NCBI GenBank assembly: GCA_963751615.1
Contig: CAVVVG010000007.1
Span: 525,720-589,719, forward strand
From: Palsa-892 sp963751615
GTDB lineage: Bacteria; Pseudomonadota; Alphaproteobacteria; Rhizobiales; Xanthobacteraceae
DNA length: 64,000 nt
Direction: 5' to 3'
Positions 25,813-34,889 of the stretch are shown here, one piece after another. Numbering within the stretch: the first letter of the stretch is position 1; each line of letters starts with the position of its first letter. The translations under genes were made by a program, and so were the position numbers. A model generated the notes under the pieces. The model saw only the letters and a list, made by a program, of their open reading frames with translations, made no database searches and was not told the DNA's origin.

Positions 25813-28758
25813 TTAGTCCGCATTCAAGATACGATCAAAGCAACGCCGCACACGAGACTGCGTGTCGACAACATGTGCTTCGAGCGTGGTGAAATCGGGC
25901 AATCCACCTGCGCGCGCGAGCAATGCGAGCAGAGCGGGCCCTGCTTTTTTTGAGTTAAAAGGGCCTGCCAGACAGAGGCGCAGAATTTGCGTGAGATCGT
26001 GATAAAGACGTGCTGCCGCACGTAGTAGTTCCCCATCACTGGGATCCAGAACACCCTGAGACTGAGCCTGTTCAAGTACGCGGATGGTATTCGGGTCGAG
26101 AATTTCCGGTTTCGTTGCGGCATGAATGAGCGTTAGATATTGTGCAATGAATTCAATATCGACGAGGCCGCCTGCGGCATATTTCAAATCCCAGAATTCA
26201 GTTTCCCCTTTTTCTTTTGCAATCAGACCGCGCATTTCACGAATGTCTGCTGATATTTTCTGGGGATCGCGCTGAATGCACAGAATTTCGCGAATTAATC
26301 CTTCGATGCGAGCGCGAAAAGATGGCGCCGCCGAGACCACACGCGCGCGTGTCAGCACCATGTGCTCCCAGGTCCAGGCTTCCTTACGCTGATAGATTCC
26401 GAAGCTATCCAAAGCGGTGGCGACTGGTCCCGAGCGACCCGAAGGACGCAGCCGGAGATCGACATCATAAAGTTTACCTTGATTAGTCGGTATCGTCAGC
26501 GAACTCACCAGGCGTTTGGCAAAACGAGCGAAATAGTGCTCACCGTTGAGACGTCTTTCGCCATCGGACTCTGGGTTTTCCCGGTTAAATTCGTAGAGAA
26601 AAATGAGGTCTAGGTCGGAGCCGGCTGTCATCTCTCGCCCGCCGAGTTTTCCGAGCGCAAGTACAGCCATCTCGGAATGTGGAATTCTCCCATGAGCGGC
26701 GGCAAAACGTGCTTCTATTGCGCGATGAAGTGCGCGAATAATTACATCCGCCAGCGTCGCATAGGCTTCCCCAGCCTGACTTGCCGACAAAACACCGGAT
26801 AAAATCCGAACGCCAATCAGTACCATCTGTTCGCGGCCGAACCTGCGTGCCTGATCAAACACTTCTTCTTCGCTGGCCGAATCTGGCAGGAATGCATTCA
26901 GGCGTTCCGCCAATATCGCTTCGCCTGGCGCGGCGCCGAAAAAGGCCGGGTCTAGCAGACCGTCGAGCAACGAGGGGGAATGCGCCACAATCTCACCAAG
27001 GCGCGGCGCTGTTCCAAGAATGAGCGCGAGAAGCTGGACAAGATCGGGGTGGGTTCGAAGGGCAGCCAGCAAACGAACGCCCCCGGACAAATCGGAAAAG
27101 AAATGATCGCAAGCCAACACTGCGGCATCGGCATTTCCCGAACGCGCAAACGCATCAAGCAGTGTCGGCACGATGGCATTCAAGTCAGTGCGCGCGCCTT
27201 CGGATTTTAAAGAAGGATAACGACCAACAAACCAACCCCGTATTTTTTCGCTAGCAGCTAAAGGTTCCCGAAACCCCATTTTTGTTAGCGTATCGAGAGT
27301 CTCGCGATCGTCCGCCTCCGGAGGAAAGGAAAGCTGCCCGAGACTCGCAATTAGTGGTGGTGCATCCTCGAATAGATGGGCGTAGTGAGCCTGAACGCGG
27401 GTCAAGTGTCCGACAAGTTCGGCGGCAAATTCATTGCGACCCGCGTAGCCTAGAAATCGCGCGAATTTTTCCAGTGCATTTTGGTCTTCAGGAAGCGTGT
27501 GGGTCTGTTCGTCGGAAACCATCTGCAACCGGTGCTCGACACGACGCAAATAAATGTATGCCGCCGAGAGTTCATCGCGAACTGTGGTGTCGATCCAACG
27601 GGCGGCGGCGAGCGCCCGGAGCATGGGCAGCGTTTCTCTCCCGCGCAGTTCCGGCGATCGCCCACCCGCGATGAGTTGTTGGGTTTGAACAAAGAATTCG
27701 ATTTCGCGTATGCCGCCGCGGCCGAGTTTGATGTTATGGCCCTCGACCGCGATTTCCTCATGACCGCGAAAGGCGTGCATTTGCCGCTTCATCGCATGAA
27801 TATCGGCAATCGCGGCGTGATCCAAATAACGACGCCAAACGAAGGGCGAGATGTCTTTGAGAAAAGTCTCCCCCGCTTTAATGTCACCTGCTACGGCGCG
27901 GGCTTTAATGAAAACCGCCCGTTCCCAGGTTTGACCTTCGCGTTCGTAATAACTGATCGCCGCATCCGTCGAGATTGCAATCTGTGTGGAACCAGGATCG
28001 GGACGCAGGCGCAGGTCGACGCGGAACACGTAACCGTCAGGTGTTCGCTCCTGCAAAAGGCGGACAAGATCGCGCGCAATTTTCACGAAAAAACGGCTCG
28101 GATCAATGCCTGCTATGGGAGCTTTTGGATCAAATAAAACGATCAAGTCGATATCGCTAGAATAATTCAGCTCGTCTGCGCCGAACTTACCCATTGCAAG
28201 AACAATGAAACCCGAGCTTTCGCCCGAGGAGTCCTGGAGTTGTCCGCCTCGTCTGGCGCGAGCCAACAAGAACTCGACCGCTGCCGTAACGGCTGTATTA
28301 GCGATTTTCGTCATTGATCCAATAACATCGTCGAGCCGCCAAACGCCGCCAATATCGGCAAGTGCAATCAAAAGTGCGGCTTCGCGTTTCATCTTGCGAA
28401 GTGCGCGCATAACTTCTGCCTCATCCAAAGCAGATTTCGTAAACTTGAACGTATCTTCGACCAGACGAGAAAAATGTATTGCTGGGTCGTTTTCCAGCAA
28501 CGCAATAACCCGTGGAATATCCTCGCAGATTATTTCCCAAAGAAAGGGAGAGCCGTCGGCAATTCCTGCAATAAGCCGGTAGATGGGAGTGCGATCGAGA
28601 AGATGCTTGAGTTTCGGCGTCGATTCTCCGGCGGAAAAAATCAATTCCGCGATTCGCTTTTTGGCGCGCGTGTCATCCGTTATTTGTGGTGCTTCCCGAA
28701 TTCGGCCCGCAAGCGAATTCATTTCATCCCATTCAAAGGATTCTTTACGATCAGCCAT
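25813..28758 (-). CDS. glnE: Glutamine synthetase adenylyltransferase/adenylyl-removing enzyme
   Basis: The bifunctional enzyme of 981 residues that switches glutamine synthetase off by adenylylation and on by removal, under control of PII proteins. Both nucleotidyltransferase domains are intact. The N-terminal one has GKFGADELNYSSDIDLIVLF and the C-terminal one GKLGGREMTAGSDLDLIFLY, each with the paired Asp residues of the active site. Helical GlnD-PII-like domains follow each. It lies 29 bases behind the histidine kinase gene, so the apparent operon is degP, response regulator, kinase, glnE. The stop is 1 base from that of the convergent PleC-like kinase. Confidence 0.97.
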   Translation of the reverse strand: MADRKESFEWDEMNSLAGRIREAPQITDDTRAKKRIAELIFSAGESTPKLKHLLDRTPIYRLIAGIADGSPFLWEIICEDIPRVIALLENDPAIHFSRLVEDTFKFTKSALDEAEVMRALRKMKREAALLIALADIGGVWRLDDVIGSMTKIANTAVTAAVEFLLARARRGGQLQDSSGESSGFIVLAMGKFGADELNYSSDIDLIVLFDPKAPIAGIDPSRFFVKIARDLVRLLQERTPDGYVFRVDLRLRPDPGSTQIAISTDAAISYYEREGQTWERAVFIKARAVAGDIKAGETFLKDISPFVWRRYLDHAAIADIHAMKRQMHAFRGHEEIAVEGHNIKLGRGGIREIEFFVQTQQLIAGGRSPELRGRETLPMLRALAAARWIDTTVRDELSAAYIYLRRVEHRLQMVSDEQTHTLPEDQNALEKFARFLGYAGRNEFAAELVGHLTRVQAHYAHLFEDAPPLIASLGQLSFPPEADDRETLDTLTKMGFREPLAASEKIRGWFVGRYPSLKSEGARTDLNAIVPTLLDAFARSGNADAAVLACDHFFSDLSGGVRLLAALRTHPDLVQLLALILGTAPRLGEIVAHSPSLLDGLLDPAFFGAAPGEAILAERLNAFLPDSASEEEVFDQARRFGREQMVLIGVRILSGVLSASQAGEAYATLADVIIRALHRAIEARFAAAHGRIPHSEMAVLALGKLGGREMTAGSDLDLIFLYEFNRENPESDGERRLNGEHYFARFAKRLVSSLTIPTNQGKLYDVDLRLRPSGRSGPVATALDSFGIYQRKEAWTWEHMVLTRARVVSAAPSFRARIEGLIREILCIQRDPQKISADIREMRGLIAKEKGETEFWDLKYAAGGLVDIEFIAQYLTLIHAATKPEILDPNTIRVLEQAQSQGVLDPSDGELLRAAARLYHDLTQILRLCLAGPFNSKKAGPALLALLARAGGLPDFTTLEAHVVDTQSRVRRCFDRILNAD

Positions 28759-28787
28759 GCTTTAACCTGCTGGCTTCGTCAGGCACG

Positions 28788-30191
28788 TCAAGTCGTTTCG
28801 CGTGGACTGGCAGGCAATACGAGTTCAACGCGAAGACCCGGCTCATTGTCCTCTAGACGTAATTCGCCGCCATGCAGGTGCGCAACCGCTGATGCGAGAG
28901 AAAGACCCAGGCCCGCTCCTGGCCGCGTACGGCTGGCTTCAAGTCGCACAAGGCGTTGCACGGCACGGGCGCGATCTTCAGCGGGGATGCCGGTCCCGTG
29001 ATCCGCTACGGATAGCACCACGCGCTCGCCTTCCGTTCTGGTGGCAATACGAATCTCGCCATCCGAGGCGGGGACTATCGGTGCCCCGTGCTTGATCGCG
29101 TTATCGATGAGATTCGCCAGCGCTTGCCCTACCAACTCGCGACTACCGTGAATCGGCATGGGGCCATTGGCGTCGACTTTGAGCCGCAATCCATTTTCTT
29201 CGGCAAGCGGTTCATAAAGCTCGGCTACGCTCTGGACGACCCCGGATAGGTCGAGATCCGTCATGCCCTTGCGAGCCTCTCCTGCTTCTGCGCGTGCGAT
29301 CATCAGAAGCGCATCGAAGGTCCGAATTAGACCGTCCGATTCTTCGATGGTCGATTCTAGCGCTGCACGATAGCCATCTTCAGTTTTAGCGCTGCGAAGC
29401 GCCTCCTCCGCGCGATTTCGAAGCCGCGTTAGGGGCGTCTTGAGATCGTGCGCAATATTATCGGAAACTTGTTTTACGCCAACCATCAACGCTTCTATCC
29501 GTTCGAGCATGGCATTCAGACTGTTGGCGAGCCGATCAAACTCGTCACCCGAACCCATTACTGCGAGTCGCCCACTCAAATCACCGGCCATGATGCGCTC
29601 ACTGGTGGCCGTCATCGCATCGATGCGTTTCAACACACGGCGCGCAACGAAGATCCCTCCTGCTACGCCCATAATGACGATCAGTACAAAAGCAACTTTT
29701 GCCGGCTGTGCGAGAATTTGACGAAGACGATCACGCTCCTCGAAGTCTCGGCCGACAAGCAAGCGAAATCCGCCTGAAAGAGAAGATACATGAACCAAGG
29801 CGCGGGTTGGATGTGCGTCGGCACCTTCCTCCGAACGGCGGTAGGAAATTTCTGACCATCCTATATTTTCAAGAACGCTGTTGGAAATATCCGTCAAATT
29901 TCCAGCAAGCGTGTCGCCAGAATAAGTCGTTACGAGATAGAGATTAGCGCCGGGTTGAGCAGTAAGTCGATCCACTCCATCAATCAGTCGACGAATTCCG
30001 CCAATTTTATACTGCCGCTCGAGATTTCGCACCTCGGCATCAACCGTTTCGGTGATCTGCGAGACGACCAGTCGTTGCGTATGGCGGCCGAGGTAAAGAA
30101 TTACGCCGGCTGCGAATAGCGCAAAAATAATTAGATACACCGCGACAATCTTGAATGCTGTCGTTCGTAAAAGTTTAGCGAGCGCCGTCAC
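28788..30191 (-). CDS. Two-component sensor histidine kinase
   Basis: A 467-residue inner-membrane kinase with helices at about residues 12-32 and 160-180 around a periplasmic domain of about 125 residues. A HAMP domain is at about 180-235. The HisKA box is NIAHDLKTPLTRLRNRAEEA, and the ATPase domain has NLIDNAIKHGAP, VADHGTGIPAEDR and GAGLGLSLASAVAHLHGG. The order is that of an EnvZ/QseC-type kinase. Its start overlaps the response regulator stop by 17 bases, so the pair is translationally coupled. It lies between degP and glnE, as in Sinorhizobium and relatives. The signal is unknown; periplasmic stress is suggested by the degP link. Confidence 0.9.
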   Translation of the reverse strand: MTALAKLLRTTAFKIVAVYLIIFALFAAGVILYLGRHTQRLVVSQITETVDAEVRNLERQYKIGGIRRLIDGVDRLTAQPGANLYLVTTYSGDTLAGNLTDISNSVLENIGWSEISYRRSEEGADAHPTRALVHVSSLSGGFRLLVGRDFEERDRLRQILAQPAKVAFVLIVIMGVAGGIFVARRVLKRIDAMTATSERIMAGDLSGRLAVMGSGDEFDRLANSLNAMLERIEALMVGVKQVSDNIAHDLKTPLTRLRNRAEEALRSAKTEDGYRAALESTIEESDGLIRTFDALLMIARAEAGEARKGMTDLDLSGVVQSVAELYEPLAEENGLRLKVDANGPMPIHGSRELVGQALANLIDNAIKHGAPIVPASDGEIRIATRTEGERVVLSVADHGTGIPAEDRARAVQRLVRLEASRTRPGAGLGLSLASAVAHLHGGELRLEDNEPGLRVELVLPASPRETT

Positions 30192-30855
30192 GGATCATAT
30201 ATCCGGTACCGCGCACGGTGTGCAGAAGAGGTTTGTCGTAACCTTTGTCGATTTTGCTTCGGAGACGCGAAACATGCACATCGATCACGTTGGTCTGTGG
30301 GTCGAAATGGTAATCCCAGACATTTTCGAGAAGCATGGTGCGGGTAACGACCTGACCAGCATGACGCATCAAATATTCCAACAGCCTAAACTCGCGCGGT
30401 TGCAGTACAATTTCCTTACCTGATCGAACTACGCGATGTGCGAGACGGTCCAATTCAAGTTCGCCGACGCGATAAACTGTATCAGCGGCTTGCGGAGCTA
30501 CACGACGTGCCAGCGCTTCAACACGCGCGAGAAGTTCTGAAAAAGCATAAGGTTTCGCAAGGTAATCGTCGCCACCGGCGCGCAACCCGGTGACTCGATC
30601 GTCGACTTGACCCAACGCAGAAAGGATCAGGACTGGCGTCGAGACGCCACGTTTGCGAATTTCCGATATAAGTGAAAGCCCATCACGTTTCGGTAGCATC
30701 CGATCGATGATCAAAACGTCGAAACCTTCGTCGAGCGCCAACGCAAGACCATCCTCGCCATCATTTGCAATTTCGCAAACGTGGCCAGCTTCGCGAAATG
30801 CCTTGCGCAAATAACCTGCGGCTTCGCGATCGTCTTCTACAACGAGCAAGCGCAT
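30175..30855 (-). CDS. OmpR-family response regulator
   Basis: Start ATG 30855 (MRLLVVEDDREAAGYL); an in-frame start at 30912 adds a non-conserved tail. The 226-residue protein has a receiver domain with acidic pair VEDD, phosphorylated Asp in VLIIDRMLPKRDG, Thr/Ser in LILSALG, and Lys in YLAKPYAFSEL. A winged-helix DNA-binding domain follows, with REFRLLEYLMRHAGQVVTRT and NVIDVHVSRLRSKID. Its partner is the overlapping kinase gene. A terminator after degP separates it partly from that gene, so degP read-through may set its level. Targets are unknown; degP upstream is a natural candidate. Confidence 0.92.
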   Translation of the reverse strand: MRLLVVEDDREAAGYLRKAFREAGHVCEIANDGEDGLALALDEGFDVLIIDRMLPKRDGLSLISEIRKRGVSTPVLILSALGQVDDRVTGLRAGGDDYLAKPYAFSELLARVEALARRVAPQAADTVYRVGELELDRLAHRVVRSGKEIVLQPREFRLLEYLMRHAGQVVTRTMLLENVWDYHFDPQTNVIDVHVSRLRSKIDKGYDKPLLHTVRGTGYMIRDGAR

Positions 30856-30925
30856 GGCGCTGGTTGTTCCTGCGAGAGAATCGATCCGTACGGGCTTCAT
30901 ATACATAAGCACTTACTCGTCAGTT

Positions 30926-30966
30926 TCAAAAAGCCGGGCGGGAAGCTTTTCAGCCTCCCGCCCAGG
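30926..30966 (-). terminator. Terminator or attenuator after degP
   Basis: On the minus strand GGGCGGGAGG pairs with TTCCCGCCC around a short loop (30935-30965), followed by TTTTTGAAA. It lies between the degP stop (31021) and the response regulator start (30855). Confidence 0.6.
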
Positions 30967-31020
30967 GGATGTACCGGCGGTCGACGGGGGGCGACGGGAA
31001 GCCGCCGCCGGTTCCCAAGT

Positions 31021-32547
31021 TTATCCGCGTCCGACCGGAAGGGTCACAAAACGGCTCCCGTCCTGGCCTTTGACGCGTAACAGAACGACACCTTTTCCTT
31101 CTTTACGGGCAGCGCTGAGAGCATCGCGTATCTCGGCGGGGTTGGTTACAGGCTTTCCTGAGATTTCAAGAATAACGTCACCGGCCTTGATTCCGCGCTC
31201 AGCAGCCGGTCCTGATTGATCGACATCAGCAACCGCTACACCGTCCTTGCCTGGAGCGAGCTTGAGCCCAAGACGAGGCAGGTCGGTACCTTGGTCTTCC
31301 CGCTCCTCACCATTGCGGGGGGTCGAGCGATCCGCACGCTGATCCGGTAGTTTGGCCAACGTCACATCGATTGTACGTTCCTTGCCATCCCGGCTAATCA
31401 GGATTTTGACCGTGGCACCGGGCTGCAGAGAAGAAACGCGGCGAGATAGATCGCGTGCATCCTTTACGGGTTCGCCGTTAACGGCAAGGATTGCGTCGCC
31501 AGCACGAACACCGGCTTTGGCTGCGGGCGTATCCGATTGTGCTTCGGAAACGAGCGCGCCGCGCGGTTCTTTTAGGCCAAGACCTTCCGCTATCTCCGGT
31601 GTTATGGGTTGAATGTTCACACCGAGATAACCACGGGTAACAGAGCCTGTTTCTTTCAACGACGCGACAACGCGCGTCACGGTTTCAGACGGAATCGCGA
31701 AGGCAATACCCACACTGCCACCCGACGGCGATACAATTGCGGTATTTACGCCAATCACTTCGCCCGCAAGATTAAATGTTGGGCCACCGGAATTTCCACG
31801 ATTTACCGCAGCATCTATCTGTAAAAAATCGTCGGGACCTGCGGCACCAATGTCACGGCCGCGTGCTGAAACAATGCCAGCAGTGACTGTACCGCCAAGC
31901 CCGAATGGATTGCCGACTGCAAGCACCCAATCGCCAACTCGCGGTAGATCGCCAGCGAGCTTAACCCATGGAAAATCTTTCTTTCCATCGATTTTAAGAA
32001 CCGCAAGATCGGTTCTCGGGTCTGTGCCCACGACTTTCGCAACAAAGGTTTTTCCGTCGTCGGTTGTGACGTCGACTTCGGAAGCTTTATCGACAACGTG
32101 ATTGTTGGTCACCAGATAACCATCAGCCGATACAAAGAAGCCAGACCCCTGGCCCATTACGCGACGACTGCGCGGACCGTTGCCGCCGCCGGGCATACGA
32201 TCGCCAAAGAAGCGTTTAAAAAACCGTTCCATATTTGGCGGAAGGTCTTCGTTTCCGAAACTGTCGCCATCGAAAACCATAGTCTGCGGTTGGTCGACTT
32301 TGACTTTGACACTGACGACGGCCGGACGCACCCGCTCGACAACATCAGCGAAGGAATTCTGACCTGCCGGTCGATCGGTCGAAATCTGGGCAATCGCTGG
32401 AGTTGAAATGAAGGGAACAATGATCTGGGTCGCAGCAAATCCGGAGACAGCAATACCGAACACGCTCGCAAGCAAAAGCGAGCGGCGGCGTTTTATGATA
32501 CCGGTGCCCTTCGACGAACAGGCTTCTTGAGAATCTTGAGTGGACAT
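31021..32547 (-). CDS. degP: Periplasmic serine protease DegP/HtrA
   Basis: A Do-type protease and chaperone of the periplasm. The start is ATG 32547 (MSTQDSQEACSSK), giving 508 residues; the longer frame to 32670 reads through promoter sequence. A basic stretch KRRRS precedes a signal anchor that ends near STPAIAQ. The catalytic triad is His in TNNHVVD, Asp in DLAVLKI and Ser in NRGNSGGP. Two PDZ domains follow, the first containing RGYLGVNIQPIT and the second LPRLGLKLAPG. The ending FVTLPVGRG is a typical DegQ/DegP-like tail. It is the first gene of the run leading to the response regulator, the kinase and glnE. Confidence 0.95.
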   Translation of the reverse strand: MSTQDSQEACSSKGTGIIKRRRSLLLASVFGIAVSGFAATQIIVPFISTPAIAQISTDRPAGQNSFADVVERVRPAVVSVKVKVDQPQTMVFDGDSFGNEDLPPNMERFFKRFFGDRMPGGGNGPRSRRVMGQGSGFFVSADGYLVTNNHVVDKASEVDVTTDDGKTFVAKVVGTDPRTDLAVLKIDGKKDFPWVKLAGDLPRVGDWVLAVGNPFGLGGTVTAGIVSARGRDIGAAGPDDFLQIDAAVNRGNSGGPTFNLAGEVIGVNTAIVSPSGGSVGIAFAIPSETVTRVVASLKETGSVTRGYLGVNIQPITPEIAEGLGLKEPRGALVSEAQSDTPAAKAGVRAGDAILAVNGEPVKDARDLSRRVSSLQPGATVKILISRDGKERTIDVTLAKLPDQRADRSTPRNGEEREDQGTDLPRLGLKLAPGKDGVAVADVDQSGPAAERGIKAGDVILEISGKPVTNPAEIRDALSAARKEGKGVVLLRVKGQDGSRFVTLPVGRG

Positions 32548-32718
32548 TAAAGATCTCCGTGATGAGATTTGAATTCGAAGTTCACGGAGAGAAATAGGGC
32601 GTCGCGCCTTACAGCGCTCTGGCCAAAAAATTACAAATTCGTAAGGTAGAAACGCCGAAAAATCAGTCAAAAGTCTACATATGCCAATAATTTAAAGTTA
32701 AATACTCGGCTGGGGAAA

Positions 32719-33168
32719 TTATTTCGGTTTTGCCCCCTGACCTTCGTTCCAGAGTCCTTGCTTTTTCAATGCGTCAGCGACTTCTCGCGGCATGTAGCGC
32801 TCATCGTGCTTCGCAAGGACATTGTCGGCTTGAAAGATGCCCCCTGCATCGAACTTGCCTTCTGCCACGACGCCTTGCTGCTCACGAAATAGGTCGGGCA
32901 AAATGCCTTGATAGACAACGGGTAAGTCCGCATTTCCGTCCGTAATTGCGAAACGGGCCGATATACCTTCCCGCACTATGCTTCCTTCCTTAACAAGTCC
33001 TCCGATACGTAAACGTTTTCCCGGTACCGGCTGCTTTGCGATCAATTCGCTCGGCGACACGAAAAACACAACCGAATCTCTAAGCGCGGAAAGAGCTAAG
33101 GCGGCAGCAAGCGAGAGTATCGCGAGCGCAGTGCCTACTAAGGCCAGGCGACGTTGCCGGCGAGTCAT
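32719..33168 (-). CDS. ccmE: Cytochrome c maturation heme chaperone CcmE
   Basis: A 149-residue protein that holds heme covalently in the periplasm and hands it to CcmF/H for cytochrome c assembly. It starts at ATG 33168 (MTRRQRRLALVG), 9 bases after AGAAGG. A signal-anchor helix at 9-29 is followed by an OB-fold, with VFFVSPSELI, GKRLRIGGLVKEGSI and PVVYQGILPDLFREQQGVVAEG. The heme-binding motif is VLAKHDERYMPREV, with the His and the downstream Tyr both present. The frame stays open far upstream, so automatic calling yields a 718-codon fusion. I read that as an artefact of a frame break at about 33475. Usual partners ccmI, ccmF and ccmH are absent here. Confidence 0.93.
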   Translation of the reverse strand: MTRRQRRLALVGTALAILSLAAALALSALRDSVVFFVSPSELIAKQPVPGKRLRIGGLVKEGSIVREGISARFAITDGNADLPVVYQGILPDLFREQQGVVAEGKFDAGGIFQADNVLAKHDERYMPREVADALKKQGLWNEGQGAKPK

Positions 33169-33314
33169 CGGGTTGTACCTTCTGATTGATCCACTGGGGA
33201 TCCTCCTAACGGACATGAGGCGGTGTCGTAAAGACCGCACCGAAGCCAATATATGGGGGGCGATCCGCTCGTCCAAAAGTCTTATTGAGAAAAATCTGGG
33301 CCGCAGCGCGGCGA

Positions 33315-34725
33315 TCAAGCCTGCGCCGGACGACGCTCTGGATGCATAGCGATATCGGCAGTTTTCGCAAGCAATTCGGAATAGGGTTTCCCGAACACTT
33401 TCGCCGAAAATCGAGCCGCGGCTTCGATTTGTGATTGGTGAAAAATTCGATCCGAAGGGAATGCTTGGCGCACGGAAATCTAAAAGCGCCTGTATGGCAG
33501 TGTCCAAACAGGTTTCGAGTTCGATGGAGACCCTGGTTGTTATCTCATTTAGGACAATCTCATCGGCGCACATCCGGCAAACTATCAAAATATCGAGTGA
33601 GGCTTCGATAATTGCGACTTGATGGCGATCCATAACCGCACTGCCAATAACTTCCTCTTTCGGTCGAGGACACAGAATTTTACGTACCTGGCCCGTGAGA
33701 CCATCGATATGGGATCTTAAAAGGCTGGAAGTTTCGGTGCGCAACTGCGTCAGTTTTTTTGCCCAGCGCGTCTCGGCTGGAATATCGAGTTCCGTTGTCA
33801 GACCGTGTACCAAGTCATGAATTTTTATTATTCCTAGACATGCGTCCGAAATAGATCTCGCCGACAAATCGCGGGCCAACCGTGCCGCAAGGCGCGCTAT
33901 TTCATCAAAAATCAAGTCAACAGCGAATGCATAGGGAGTTTCACGGATTCTTTCGGCAGAGTTAGTTTTCGCCGCTGAAACGGCAAGCCGGAGAAGATGA
34001 GAGGGTATAGCCAGGCGGGAAAACAAAAGGATAATCGCGTATTGAAACACTTCTTTTCGCTGTAACGCTTGATGCTGAAACAGCGCGCGTACCCTGCTCA
34101 GTTCGGTATCCGTCAGATTTCTTATTTGTTGCGGCAGATGCTGCAAAACACCTGCCAGTACATCGCGTACCTGCACGATCGCTATTACATCTTTGATCGC
34201 TTGTACGTTTCTATTGCCGCCTAATTGTGAAATAAGCCTTTGCCAGTTTTTTGGTTCAGATCCATTTTGCTGAAGTGAACTAGCCATCGCTGAAATCGCG
34301 CGCGCTTGAAACTCACGAGTGATTTGATCAGCTCGCGCAATATTATTCATTGCGAGAGCAGACCGGATTTCTTCGGAAAAGGTTTTAATGTCCTGAGGTA
34401 ATAAATCGCGCTCAAGCCAGGTCCATATTTTTCCTAAGGCCGCGCGATTAATGCGTCCCGGCACGCCGTCTGGCACCTCATCATCTACCAAGAACGGAGT
34501 GAGCAGCTGAAAAAACCGACGATCGGGACTATCAAGTCGTTCGCTATGATGAGAGGAATTGCGCTGCTCTTCGCGCAATTCTTGAAGGATAAGTTCAAAA
34601 CCGGGGAAATTGCTCGCGTCTATCGCGCCTCGTTCAAGTTCGCGCAAAAGCAGAGCACGGGCTTGGGGCGTGATTTCCCGAATGTATTCTCGCAGCTTCT
34701 CGACTGGCGAAGCGTTGCGCGTCAT
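33315..34725 (-). CDS. Unrecognised helical protein between feuQ and ccmE, frameshifted
   Basis: I do not recognise this gene. It starts at ATG 34725 (MTRNASPVEKLREYI) after GAGGGAACGGGG, and codes for a largely alpha-helical, cytoplasmic-looking protein of about 469 residues with no membrane helix and no signal peptide. Distinctive stretches are PGRINRAALGKIWTWLERDL and ETPYAFAVDLIFDEIARLAA. At 33474-33475 a GG on the plus strand (CC in the gene) should be a single base. With that repaired, ALLDF continues as VRQAFPSDRIFHQ and ARFSAKVFGKPYSELL and stops at 33315. Unrepaired, it runs into ccmE. It occupies the place where rhizobia usually have ccmI, but shows no resemblance to CcmI. Confidence 0.6.
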
Positions 34726-34889
34726 CCCCGTTCCCTCAGCCCTAGGCGGGGCTAGGGTAGATAGGTCGATGTTAAGAGAGGGTTTAGGAGCTAAAACACG
34801 GCCCATCCGCCGGTGATTTCCTGCAATGGGAGCTTTTTGCCAGCCACGAAAGGGCAGTGATGCTCTCAATCTCAAGCGGGCGAGAGCTT

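Noticed and set aside
32719..34875. Novel 718-residue CcmE fusion protein
   Set aside because: Independent CcmE start and ribosome site, and a better reading of the upstream protein in another frame after 33475.
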